NCBI GenBank assembly: GCA_036426205.1
Contig: CM071568.1
Location: 228,700,897-228,764,896 of the forward strand
From: Ascaphus truei
Lineage: Eukaryota; Chordata; Amphibia; Anura; Ascaphidae
Direction: 5' to 3'
Length of the DNA: 64,000 nt
Part shown: positions 1 to 10,446 of the stretch, piece after piece
How the letters are laid out: the number at the start of each line of letters is the position of its first letter
How positions within the stretch are numbered: the first letter of the stretch is position 1
Notes under the pieces: generated by a model
What the model was told of the DNA's origin: nothing
Seen by the model: only the letters and a program-made list of their open reading frames with translations
Database searches by the model: none
Made by a program: the position numbers and the translations under genes

Positions 1-299
1 GTGAGGATCACGCATTCGCTTCCACCGATACCAAACCCCTTTCAAGTCTCAGTAATAGAATGTTGTGATGATTGTGAAAATATATAATGATAGAGATAGA
101 TGCCATTTTCTTTTATCTAGCAACTGCATACCCAAAGAAAGGTTGCTTGCATAAAATAAGGTTTTTAGTATTAAAGGGTGTATCACACACTAGGAACAAG
201 AATCAATTTATGGGTCAAGTGTCTCCACCAACCAATGAAACCTGTGTAAAAATGTATGTTTAGTCAGATAACAGTTTACAGGAAGGATGTGGCCTTAAT

Positions 300-901
300 T
301 TGGAGTTTTTAATTTCATCACTAAACCAAGAACAGGTTCAGATTAAGCTTATGGCCTTACAAAACAGAATTGCTTTAAACTATGTTTTAGCTTCAAAAGG
401 AGGGGTATGTGTCTTAGTTGAAGAACAATGTTGTGTTTTCATTCAAGATCAGTGTAGCAATGTGCAGCATGAACTATATGAAATAGAAGAGATTCTAAAG
501 AGGCTTACAAAGGGAAGTGACAGAATATCACCCCTTGGGGTTAGGTGGATGACTTAAATCACTTGGAGCAAAAACTTATGAATGCTTTGGTGTGTGTAGG
601 GGTGTTACTTATTGTCATATATGTGTGTGTCACGTGTTGCAGAGGTATGATCCACAAATGTGCCACCCTCCTCCAATCTGATGCCACTCTTTGCAGATGC
701 CAGAAACAGCAGTCCCTTGAAGAAAGAAGATGCCGATCACAGTTACTCAACTCCAAAAGACATATTGGGGCCACAGCGCCTTACGAGACTATGACAGTGA
801 AGGGCACGCGCCCTTGTCCTCTGAGTTATACATACAAACAGTATCAGATGATGGAGAACCCCAGTATACAATATGAGTCTGTCTATGTGCCCCTGGACTA
901 A
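300..901 (+). pseudogene. Endogenous retrovirus env remnant (transmembrane subunit), frameshifted
   Basis: Two overlapping frames (300-557 and 545-901) together resemble the C-terminal half of a retroviral envelope transmembrane subunit, the membrane-anchored part of the spike. The first frame carries an LQNR-like start of the immunosuppressive-domain region, followed by a CX6CC cysteine motif (C-VLVEEQ-CC), the usual covalent-linkage motif of gamma-type envelopes. The second frame opens with a hydrophobic stretch of about 20 residues (near 575-640) followed by a cysteine pair and a polar tail of about 80 residues, as expected for a membrane anchor and cytoplasmic tail. The two parts are in different frames and overlap by a few codons, so the gene is broken by a frameshift; the surface subunit and fusion peptide are not in the window. 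A polypurine tract and LTR follow directly, which fits the env-3'LTR order. It is an old copy, not a functional gene. Retroviral origin is well supported; the exact genus is not. Confidence 0.75.
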
Positions 902-940
902 CATCATAAACTTAATTCTCAAAAGCAAAGTTTTTAGAAT

Positions 941-953
941 AAAAAAGGAGGGA
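941..953 (+). promoter_or_regulatory. Retroviral polypurine tract
   Basis: An all-purine run (aaaaaaggaggga) lies about 40 bases after the env-tail stop codon and 2 bases before a TG that begins the LTR-like segment. In retroviruses this tract primes plus-strand DNA synthesis, and this is its expected position. Confidence 0.6.
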
Positions 954-955
954 AC

Positions 956-1580
956 TGACAAAGTGAGAATATGATGTAAGGAGGGGGGAGGTCGGACATA
1001 ACAGCACTGGGATCTAAGACGCCATTTTAAGTCAGCATCCATCTTAGGTGCCTGATATTGTCTATTGTCTGTATGAAAGTTTGTATGGAAGTTAGTTTAC
1101 AGACACATTTTTTTCTTTTTCTGCTCCTGAAATTTCAAATGAGATTAAGCTTTCAACTAAGCCACAAGACCTTGAAGAGAAGAGCAAAGCGCGAATGTTA
1201 TGAAAATAAAATATAGATAACACGCGTCTCACATTCCAAGGGAGGTTCCCATGAAGTCCCGTATGTAGAGTAAAAGTCACCGGCTTTTATAAGGAATATT
1301 AGCCGAGTCATTTCATTTCTAATATGAATCTCATCGTAATGCTTTTAACTCAATGTGTTCATGTTCATATTTTGTTTATCTTATATGTTTATGTAGTGAC
1401 GCACACGCAACCTCGTATAGGGGGCGTGGGCTTAGTATTTTGTGTATAAATAAGGCCTGTATGCCACCATGTCGTTAGGAGAGTTTTATTTTGAAACTCT
1501 CCTCTGCGTGTGCACCGTACACTGCAATAAACTTATTTGTTATTCTGCAAAATAATCCTCAGCTTTGTCTCGTGCCAACA
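956..1580 (+). mobile_element. 3' LTR of the endogenous retrovirus
   Basis: The segment starts TG (after a polypurine tract) and ends CA, 625 bp. It contains a TATA box (tataaataa, 1445-1453), then at the predicted cap site a hairpin with a 10-bp stem (1477-1503, ggagagttt/aaactctcc), then the polyadenylation signal AATAAA at 1526-1531. This is a normal U3-R-U5 order with R of roughly 70 bases. A 46-base block of R/U5 (1517-1562) recurs exactly at 8261-8306 in a different LTR-like unit. No second LTR lies upstream because the window begins inside env. The right boundary is inferred from the CA dinucleotide. Confidence 0.65.
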
Positions 1581-3535
1581 TTGGAGCCTCTTTACTGCTA
1601 GCAAGTGTTTAGCAGAGCCTAAACTAATCGCAAAAATACTTTGCGGTAAAACCACGTAAATGCAACCATTGAGGTCCTCTCCAATGGCATCGCTACTTTT
1701 GGCTCCCCGGCGAGGATCTGATGGGTCCTCTATGACCACTCTGCTGCTCTCCCTCCGTCAATATCTGCTTCTTCTCCCTCAGTCAAATCGCACTCTCCCC
1801 TTACAGTCAATATCCGCTCTCTTGGTGGGACCACAGGGACGGCCGCGGGTCACACTCAGTCGAGGCCCGAAGTCATCCAGGCTCATGCCAGATCAACCCC
1901 ACATGCCCTGGCACTCTTCATTTTTTAAGCCTCCTTTCTACTTTAAATTCATGCCTTCCACAGCCTTAGTCCACTGCCAATCATGTCCAAACAAGCAACA
2001 TGTCATTGGCACACTGTGAAAGGAACTGACAGGGCCGCAGTTGTAAGTTATTGTTGGCCATCACAACACGGGGGTTGGTTTATAAAGAGGATATTGAAAA
2101 CATTTTTGTAACAGTGAATGTTGCCACATTGTGAACTCTGTACCACATATTTGTCTTCTACTAAATCCTAAGATCAACATACTCAGGCACAAGCAAGCCA
2201 AAGATTTTTTAAAGTGAATACACCGTGTTTGGGATCAAAATTCCCAACGTAATTGAAAAAGTGTAGCAGGATCACTTCCAATTACATTTAACGAATGTCT
2301 TGGAAAATGGGCAAATGAGGGCCAAATAACTGTGCCCTGGCGACATCGAGTCTTTAAAAGGGTTATTCTTACACATTGGATTAAATAAGCTGTGGAAAGA
2401 AGAAATAGTGCAGTCTGTTCAGTCTGTCATCCCAATTGTCTTATAGAAAGGCCATCTGTACAAATTATAATCAGAATCATGGAGTAGTTGCAACAAAACA
2501 CATTAAACAAATAGATCCCCCAAAAGTCAAGAATAACATGGATGAACATGATTGGGTGAAATGAAATGCCAAGAGGAAAAAATGGTTCAAGTAAAAAAGC
2601 TAAACCACAATGAATCTAAAATTGATTTAAAACTGTGTCTGTTTTTAAAAGCCTAATCCACAGTAAACTGCAACCGAGTACCAAAAAGCAGATGTGATTT
2701 GATAAACTTATTAGTTAAGTTATATGTAACTAACAAGCCATTGTAACTAAAGGATCCAAAGCTGATCAATGAGCAAATATCAATCTCTTATCTATTTGGT
2801 CACAAAAAAATTGTTAGCAAAGGCGGGGGGTTCACTGCTCACCGGTAATGATTAGAGACCCCAAAGTCGCAATTCATGAAAAATAGAGCCTTTAATGTTC
2901 AGGACGTTAGGTAAACATAACAAAACCAACTCCTCTGAGCATTCATTCCTGGTATGGACCTTTGTAAAAGAGTAGTGGTTAAGTAGCCTGGAACCCCTAA
3001 ATAGGTACTCCTGATTGTCTGATAGATGAATAACTGGGGGTGTGTTAAGTAAGCACACCGTTGGATAGTTTAATCTAATCCTAGATTTTCCGAAACACAC
3101 TATAGGGGAAAAAAAATCACGGGATCTCCTATATAGCAGATCACATAAAGACTAAACTGTCAAAACAAAACAGTGCAAGTCACAAACATTACAACTTAAA
3201 CAGCTAAAACTAACTTTTGTATTGATATATATCACTACGACCACAGACTAATACTGAAATTTACGACCGTAATATCCATCCACCTAGCTACTGTGCATCT
3301 AGGAGTATGGGTCTGCCTCTTTGGAATATTTAAAGCAAGGAGCAATCGCGCCATCAATTGAAGCCCTCACTTCGGCTTCTGCTCATTTGATGTAAACAGA
3401 GCTTACAAGCTTAATTGCGCTTGAACACAACCATAACTGTAATCTACAGCAATAACACACTACCCATCACAACACAAGAGGGACTCTATGAGTATATGGC
3501 TTGATCTCATATTGAATAGATGCACTAAGATTCTA
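1581..3535. other. No recognised gene; flanking or decayed repeat DNA
   Basis: AT-rich sequence with stops in all frames. A 119-codon open frame at 1660-2019 has no recognisable domain. 2200-2600 has a few short stretches that could be decayed retroviral internal sequence, but I cannot support an assignment. Confidence 0.4.
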
Positions 3536-3539
3536 GCTG

Positions 3540-3860
3540 CTTACACACTTAGCCCCGAACGAACTCACCCGGGGGACTGGGGGTGGCGACTCCCCTGAGG
3601 GTGGAGGAGATGTTTTCGGGGAAGCGTGGGCGGCAAGTTACATAGGACCACCGCCGCTTCTCCCCACAGCCATTTAAATTAGACTGCCGGGGAGGCGTGA
3701 GGCCTGATAACTTACCTGCTGCTAGCAGGGTCTTCGGTCGACACGTCGCCGATGGCAAACACAGCCATCAAATGACGCCATGGGTCTGGCAGGCATGTCG
3801 ATATCGTGTCACATACCCCGCACACACCGGAAAAGGAAGGTAGGGGGGGGGCGGCACCGA
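3540..3860. mobile_element. Possible degenerate member of the hAT-like MITE family
   Basis: The core (3640-3800) shares spaced blocks with the better-preserved elements at 34676-35032 and 36880-37211: a CATTTAAATT block near 'ctgccgggg', then 'acacgtcgcc', then 'catcaaatgacgcc'. Ends and target duplication could not be located, so only the family similarity is claimed. Confidence 0.35.
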
Positions 3861-5569
3861 GGGAAGTTAGGCAGGGGGGGACAGAGTATGAAATAGTGCC
3901 GCACCCTAGACTTAAACAACACATATTGTCTGTAACTGCACCTACTCTAAGCCACTCTCTAACGTACGGTACTCGAATATGGATCACAGCATCAGCATTA
4001 AGTAAGATGCGTGCCATTGATGGTCAACGTTTTTACTTACGCTTTCACAGAGAGTTATGAGTTAGGGGACTATTTATGAGACGTCACCGTTACTGGCCTT
4101 AGGCAATTACTGTTATGATCCGAACCCTGGACATTGCGTCCGATTATTATGTCTATCAGGAGAATGTCCACAATATATATTGAAACTATAATCCAGGACT
4201 ATTTTTCACAATGCAAACTTTTAGTGAACCACTATCTGATATACCCGGCGGTTTGCCGCGTGAGTAGTAATTTTGGGGGGGCAGCTACGGGTTTGGGCTT
4301 CGCCCCCCCTTAACTGTTAGGTGTGGTAATCGCGAGTTGATGGAGTGTTGTTGGGTGATGTGGTGGTTGGATCGGGTGCTGAATGAGTGGATTTGAGTGG
4401 AAAATCGGACTAGAGTGGGTGAGGTGACTGAATGGGGGTGACTAGGGGGGTGGGTTGACTGTGGGTAGGGGTGACTGGGGGGGGGTGATTTGGGTCCAGT
4501 TGATTTGGCGTCGGTGTTTACTTTGGGTGGGTACTAGGGGGGGGGTGGGTTGAAGTTTGGTAAGGTGGGTGGGTGACATGTGGGTAGGTAGGTGGGTGGA
4601 AGGGGGTGGCGGGAATGTGGGGGACTTGGGGTAGGTGGGGGGAATGTGAGGGTTGGTGGGTGACTTTGGGTAGGAGTGGGTGAATGTGGGGAGGGTTGGT
4701 GGTGTGTGAATTTGATGGTCGGTGGGTGGGGGGGTTGAATTATGGGGTAGGGGGGTGGTGGGTGGGTGACATTGGTCGGGAGGGTGGGGGGGGGGGGGGG
4801 ACAGGGGGGGTTTGGTTTGTTTGAATGGGGGAGGGGGGTGGGGGTTGAGGGGACGGCGGGGAGGTGAGGTGTGGGGGAGTGGTCGGGGTCTGAAGGGGGG
4901 TAGGTGGAGTGGGGGAATGTGGGAGTGGGATAGGGGGGGTGAATTTGGGTAGCCGGGGATGGGTGCTTGGGGTGGGTGACTTTGGGTAAGTGGGTGGGTT
5001 GTGGAATTTGGGTCGGTGGGTGGGTGGTGAAACTTGGGGTAGTGGCGTGGGTGTATTTTGGGTTGATTAGTTGGGGTCGGGGGGTGGGTGGTGATTGGGT
5101 CGCGCTGGGTGGGTGACTTTGGGTGCGGTGGGGGGGTGACTTTGGCGATCAGTGGGTGGGAGGTCGGTGGTGACTGGGTACTTTTTCTGGGTCGGCGTCC
5201 CAAGGGGGAGCGGTCCGAAAGCTGGTCGTTGAGATGGGGGAGAGGTGGGTGGCGAAGGCGTGGGTACCGAGTGCGAGATAGAGGTGGGGCCAATCTAATC
5301 TAGCGGGAAACGCCTGCTACGAGGGACGGTCGTCGGAGATAGAATGCTCAGAGAGCTGCTCCAAAGGTAGATTTTAAAAGTCTGCATCAATTGGGAAAAA
5401 TTGAACATAGAGTTGATCGAGTTCAGGTTATTCGTCAACCAGGGATGGAAGAAGGAGTTGGAGAAGGGGCGGCTAGAGGAGAAGGGGTGGCGGTCCGGAA
5501 GGATGTGTTAGTTTAGCTCACTTTTTGTAGGGTGCGCCCGGGGGGCTAAGTACGGGCCACCGCGGGGTT

Positions 5570-5865
5570 GGCTGGGCAGCGCCTAATAATGTGCGCTCTA
5601 CCCGGCTACAAACCGCCTCTTGCTTTTTCATTCCGCTCCTCCCGTCGCGCTCTTGCAGCGACATCTTATATTCCGCTGCAATGCCCTTAGCTACCCTCCT
5701 GCTCCTTGTTCCAGACCCGCCCCTCCATACCTCCTACCGTACTCCTCCCGCTCCCCCCTCCTCTTCATGCTTACACTGTATACTCCATCGGTTTCCACCC
5801 ATCCTTTTCTCTATCAATTTTCCTCCTCTCTTACCACCTCTCCTAACCTCCTACCTCGACCCCGG
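5570..5865. repeat. Pyrimidine-rich island inside the G-rich block
   Basis: About 300 bases rich in C and T (ctcctcc, cccctcc) replace the G-rich pattern and then stop abruptly at 'cgaccccggcggg'. Strand composition reverses on both sides. It contains no recognisable gene; the 108- and 129-codon frames here are compositional. Confidence 0.55.
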
Positions 5866-7019
5866 CGGGACTGGTTCGGTCGGACTGGGTTGGGTCGGGG
5901 TGGACTGGGTTCGGTGACTGGGTGGTCGGTGACTGGGTTTGGTGGACTGGGGGGGTCGGTTGACAATGGGTTTGGTTGTGACTGGGTGGGTCGGGGATGG
6001 GTTCGGTGACTGGGTGTGGGTGCTAGTGAACTGGTTCGGTGGACCTGGGTGGGTCGTGACTGGGTTAGGTGGACTGGGTGGGTCAGTGACTGGGGGTTCG
6101 GTGACCTGGGTGGGTCAATGACTGGATTAGGTGAACTGGGTGGGGTCGGAATGGTTCGGTTGGATGCGCGAAGTCAGTGACTGGGTTTCGGTGACTGCGG
6201 GGGCCGGAAGGGAAATGAGGGGGGGGGGGGGGATGCGGAGATGGGGAGGGGGCGGGGGGTGGCGGGGGAAGGATTCCTCAGGACAGGGGGGGCGGGAGGG
6301 GGGCCGGGGACTGAGACAGGAAGGGCATATGAATGAAGGGTTCGTGATCGGAAGGGCGGGGGGAGGGGTGACTAGGAAGGGCGTGAACGAAGGGGGGACG
6401 GTGGAGGTGGGTGACTGGGTGCGGTGACTGGGTGGGTGACTGGTGCCGGGGAAGTCGGTTGACTGCGGGGTGGTGTGACTGAGTGAGTGGGTGGGCCGTG
6501 GAGGAATGAGGGGTGACCGATGACTGAAGTGGGTGATGACTGACTAAGTGGGTGACTGGAAGGACTGAACGGGGGCGGACAGGGATAGGATCACAGGAGG
6601 GGTGGGAGGGCAGGGGTGGGGGGGAGGGAGGGGATGGGGGAGGGATGGGATAGGGGGAACCGTGCAAAGCGGGGGGGGGGCGAGCTGGGGGGTGGGGGGT
6701 ACGGGTGGGTAGGTGATAGGGGGGGGGGGGGGGAAGGGTCGCGGGGTGGTCGGGGGTGGAATGGGTGGGAGTGGGTGGGGAATGGTGGGGATGTGTGGTG
6801 GGTGGCTTTGAATTTGACTGGAGTTTGAAAGTGGGTGGGTGGGGGAGACGGGGGTGCGTAACTGGGTGACACGGGCATGGGTGGGAGATGGTGGGTGGTG
6901 GGAACTTACATTGGAAGGGGTGGTGGTTCTGGCGGCCGACGGTTTCCCTCTGGCACCATATCCCGTGGCATTGCTGGGGCAGGAGGTGGGCCGGGAAGTT
7001 GGGACGGGGGCAAGGGGCA

Positions 7020-7195
7020 AGAGTGGTTAGGAGGGACCCGCGCCAAGCTTCCCCTCCGTCCGGGGCCGGTGAGGGTGCTGAGTGCAGGAGGAGAAATGCG
7101 CCGGAGCTTAACCCCGTCCGGAGCCGGTGAGGGTGTGGTGAGTGCAGGGGACCGGTGCCGATCTTCCCCTTCGTCCCGGGAAGCGGTAGGGTGAG
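7020..7195. repeat. Three degenerate ~55-bp tandem units
   Basis: Units share 'cgtccgg', 'gccggtgagggtg' and 'gagtgcag' in the same order at about 7055, 7118 and 7170. They sit at the right edge of the G-rich block. Confidence 0.5.
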
Positions 7196-7439
7196 TGAAA
7201 GGAGGAAAGAGAAGCACGAGGAATAAGGAAGAAAGGGAGAAGGGGGGGAGCGTGGGCGAAAGTGAGCCGGTGGAGGGTCGGTGGATCGGGAGGTTGCGAG
7301 AGTAACGGGTGGTTTGGGTGAGGTTGAGTGGGGGGGGGGACGAGGGGAGTGAGGAGCAACAGGATGAGGGGGGGGGGGGATGTGGAAGGGCGAGCTGCCG
7401 GTTCGGTGACGGGGGAGAGTGAGGCCAAGCAAGGTCAAA

Positions 7440-8226
7440 CCTAAACAGGTGTTGTCGTGTTGTGGTTTTTGGTCAGAGGCGACGTGGGGTGCACGTGTGT
7501 GGAGGAAGTTGTGCGTGTGTGTTGTCTCTCCTCCTGCCGGGCTCCTCCCCTTGCCTGGCACAAGGCCAATGGAGCTGTCCAGCAGACATAACACACACAA
7601 CCATATTTGACCACTTAGAGATACTAGAGTACCTGGTTACTTTATGCAGGTTCGAAGGGGGCGTGTATTCAGCAGGACACCTTTCGCCTCTAAGAGGGCA
7701 AATATCTAATAATTTATACTGTAGAAACATTTGGGACCACATTTTGACTTCCAATCATATGATATGAGTGTATGATCATGAGCACGTACAGTATTACTCC
7801 TAAACGATCATAGTCGCTACACATATGTTGTTTGTATTTTAATACCCTTATTTTATATTCATTTTGTGACATTAAAATTAATTGCACTATTTCAGAACTC
7901 CTATTAAGGATTGAGGCTCAGAAACTAGGTTCTCTGTTCGTGTTGTATTGTATATTTCATTCACAAACCAGATAGAAATGTTAGATAAATAACAAACTAA
8001 AAAGTAAGTGTTGCAATGTGTACTGAAAATAATAAGCAACAGTTTAACCTATGTCTAAGGTTTAACCAAATATAAAAACGTAGGCCATTACTGAAACATA
8101 TACAGGTAATAACTGTATTAATCACCAACAAAAAATATAATTAATCATATTGCTATAAAAGTTAACATAACAATGAAAATTACATTGAAACTATGATATC
8201 AAATCTATAGAATAAACGATATCAAT
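7440..8226. other. No recognised gene
   Basis: Composition changes sharply from the G-rich block to AT-rich DNA at about 7600. Frames at 7419-7767 are short and lack recognisable domains. Nothing supportable was found before the LTR-like unit at 8227. Confidence 0.4.
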
Positions 8227-8335
8227 TGTGGGGAAAGCGTGAATAATAAAGAGTCTCTTCGTACACTGCAATAAACTTATTTGTTATTCTGCAAAATAAT
8301 CCTCAGGTGACTCTTATTTATTCACGCTTTTCACA
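8227..8335 (+). mobile_element. Very short LTR-like unit (109 bp) with long inverted ends
   Basis: It starts TGTGGGGAAAGC and ends GCTTTTCACA. Arms of 22 bases (8234-8255 and 8309-8330) are inverted complements at 20 of 22 positions. The centre holds a 46-base block (8261-8306) identical to the R/U5 part of the LTR at 956-1580, including AATAAA at 8270-8275. Two bases after the terminal CA comes a tRNA-Lys-like primer-binding site, so the LTR reading is strong. A 109-bp LTR is unusually short, and no TATA box is visible, so it may be a rearranged LTR or only its R-U5 part. Confidence 0.55.
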
Positions 8336-8337
8336 GA

Positions 8338-8355
8338 TGGCGCCCGAATAGGGAC
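8338..8355 (+). promoter_or_regulatory. Retroviral primer-binding site, tRNA-Lys type
   Basis: The 18 bases match the well-known tRNA-Lys3 primer-binding site at 17 positions (gaatag in place of gaacag). It lies two bases downstream of the LTR-terminal CA, the expected spacing, and would prime minus-strand synthesis. Confidence 0.75.
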
Positions 8356-9100
8356 ACAAATATACCGGAAGCTGAGCACCTGAAAAAAACACTCCTGGGC
8401 CACTCAAATCTGAGCGCTCATAAGAATCAAGGTAAAAGGCACCTTTTGAGGAAAGCCTGAGTTTAAAAAGTTGTTTTGAGTGGTGTGTAGAGAGATGTGT
8501 TTTGAAGGCTGTCTCAATCTGGGTTGACGGGTTTACCTCGCAGTTTCAAATAAGTTTATTTGTCTGTTCTTGTATCCATTTTAAAGTGTTATAGTTGTTA
8601 AGTTTTATTGGGACTAAGGTGAGAGTTCCGTTAAAAGTTTTGGTGTTTTGGTGATGAAGGTGAGTGTTTGTAGGCTTAAGGGTGTCAGGATTGCCTAGAC
8701 CTCCTGCCTAGCCATAGCTTCCTTGTCCAGTTCCGGCCACCGAGATCCTACCCACCACAGGAGTCTCCCGTGACAGAAAGCAAAGGCCACTTCTGGATCT
8801 CGCTGGAACAGATTCTTCTTCTGCCTGCACCCTTTCCTGCCTGCTGCAGCAGACCACATCCGCATGGTTGAAGATAAGTACTTTCGTTTCTTTTTTGGAG
8901 ATCCAAGTTGGGATTTTGAAAGGTTTTTTTTTTGTTGCTGCTAAGTGTTCTGCAAGAATTATTGCGTTCATAACGAAAAAACATTTTTTCTGAGACTAGA
9001 ACTGTTGCTACCGACTATTGCAGCTTTCTTTGAGATGTTTATTTTTGCAAAGGTTTCTGCAGGGTTTTTTGTGCCACTTTCTCCCTGAGAAGAATTCCCT
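8356..9100 (+). mobile_element. Retroviral-type leader with splice-donor-like site, no gag
   Basis: Sequence after the primer-binding site resembles a non-coding leader. A donor-like CAAG|GTAAAA sits at 8431/8432. No gag start, zinc knuckle or protease motif follows; short frames at 8708-8984 are on the other strand and unconvincing. The internal region therefore appears deleted or replaced. Confidence 0.4.
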
Positions 9101-9105
9101 TTTAC

Positions 9106-9130
9106 AAAAAAAAAAAAAAAAAAAAAAAAA
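9106..9130. repeat. A25 homopolymer
   Basis: A run of 25 A, flanked by 'ttttac' and 'gagaacc'. It could be the tail of a retroposed transcript or a simple homopolymer; no target duplication was identified. Confidence 0.7.
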
Positions 9131-9408
9131 GAGAACCCTCCCTGCAGTGCCTGTTTTTGCCGTTTTCGGACTTTCATTGCCTGGACAGGAGTTGTCTCTG
9201 CATTGTGGGTGGGCCACTGCAGATTTTCTGACTCACATTTCTGTTTGAGACGGTTACCTTGATTTACTGCTGTTCACAGGGTCTTCATTTCAAAAGACAA
9301 AAGTGCTCCCATTATTTTGTTGCTACATGCTTTGATTTTCTTGCATCTATAGTTTTTCATTTGATTGGTTCTAAGGTTTCAGGTTTACCTGCAAGTTCCC
9401 CTAAAGTT

Positions 9409-10120
9409 GCTATGGTGATTAAGGGGTTAGGGGACATTACATTGGATGTTTTTATTCTTGTGTATGTTTTGCAGCATCGGAGGGGGAATGGGCAGGATGA
9501 AGATGAGAATGAAGACGGCATTCATTGTGGGTGCCTGTAAAAGGTAAGTGTAATATGTTTTTACTGTATTTATTGAAAGTTATATGTATTTAAAATGGGC
9601 AAATACATTAAATCCATATGTGGATAATAGTAATTTTGCCCATTACTGTATTGTATGTGTTAGGGGGGTGTATTTAGTTATAAATATTGTTTATTATTTT
9701 TGGAGGCGCAACATTGGTACTGCAGGCCCACGGGAACCCCGGGACGGCCGCGGGGACCCCCGCGGGGTCAGCCGGGGACACCCGCCGGCCTTTTGTTTCA
9801 ATTTTGCGCATGCAAAAATAATTTTTTCTAAGTCCAGCTTTTTTGCGTCTACCTCGAGCTGACGTGTTCTGATCAACGCAACTTTCGCGTACGCTAAGGC
9901 TGCGTTGCTTAGTGCATCCCGCTTAAGGGCAGAATTTAACGCAAACAGGGTAACGAACGAGCAAAGTTGGACTTAGAAACAATTCCTGAAAAAAGTCAGT
10001 TTTAGAGCGCAAACTGCCTGTTTACGTTGCTTAGTGCATCGGGGTCAGCGCAACATCACGTTCTAAGAGCACTTTGCGCTCTAAAAGTGACTTAACGGAG
10101 CTTAGTGAATGAACCCCTAG
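9409..10120 (+). mobile_element. Repeat family F, copy 1 (exon-like core)
   Basis: Direct homolog of 58477-59280. Shared landmarks in order: 'gctatggtgattaa', a pyrimidine-rich acceptor-like end (tgttttgcag, to 9474), a 69-bp exon-like block, a donor-like AAG|GTAAGTG (9543/9544), 'ggataatagtaatttt', a GC-rich 'cgcgggg' stretch, and a terminal part repeating 'gcttagtgcat'. The end reads 'gcttagtgaatgaacccct'. The family's class is not identified; conserved splice-like signals suggest it derives from an element with an intron-containing gene. Confidence 0.6.
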
Positions 10121-10446
10121 GTTATTAAGAATTCCCCCCTGAGTTCAACGCAGCAGTCACAAACTACTGATCTTAAATTATTGTTGGACTTTGTATGACC
10201 TGGTGTGTTACTGGTGTCTTACATTACTGCACAAAAGTGGGTTAATGTTCAGTATGATGTAGAAGCATGAGACTACTAATAGCGTCAAAAAATAGCATGA
10301 ATGGGAACAGAGAACATTTCACAAAGTCCCATATACAGTATATTGTCCATGTTCAGTATGAGGCTAGTTCATAGGAGACAGAAGAGGTCAAGAGGGCTGT
10401 AAGTATAAGACAGAATGGAAGTATATCTCTCAACTGTTCCTCCTTA

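Larger units (their letters stand above)
4320..7400. repeat. G-rich degenerate minisatellite block, about 3 kb
   Basis: The plus strand is dominated by variants of 'gggtgggtgac' and 'gactgggtgggt', in unit lengths from about 13 to 25 bases, with very little C. Long G runs are common (for example near 4786-4800 and 6719-6733). The long proline-, histidine- and serine-rich frames on the minus strand (4442-5293 and 6278-7600) are by-products of this composition and not genes. The block is interrupted by a pyrimidine-rich island (5570-5865) and ends in three degenerate units that are more C-containing (7020-7195). Confidence 0.8.

Noticed and set aside
1581..1600. 'ttggagcctctttactgc' after the LTR as a primer-binding site
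   Set aside because: The LTR at 956-1580 follows env and a polypurine tract, so it is the 3' LTR; sequence after it should be flanking DNA. The match to any tRNA end is not evident.
4442..5293. 283-codon minus-strand frame rich in proline, histidine and serine
   Set aside because: It is the complement of the G-rich minisatellite; open only because stop codons need T and A that the array lacks. No domain or start context.
6278..7600. 440-codon minus-strand proline-rich frame
   Set aside because: Same cause: low-complexity complement of GGGT/GGGG repeats. Several overlapping frames are equally open.
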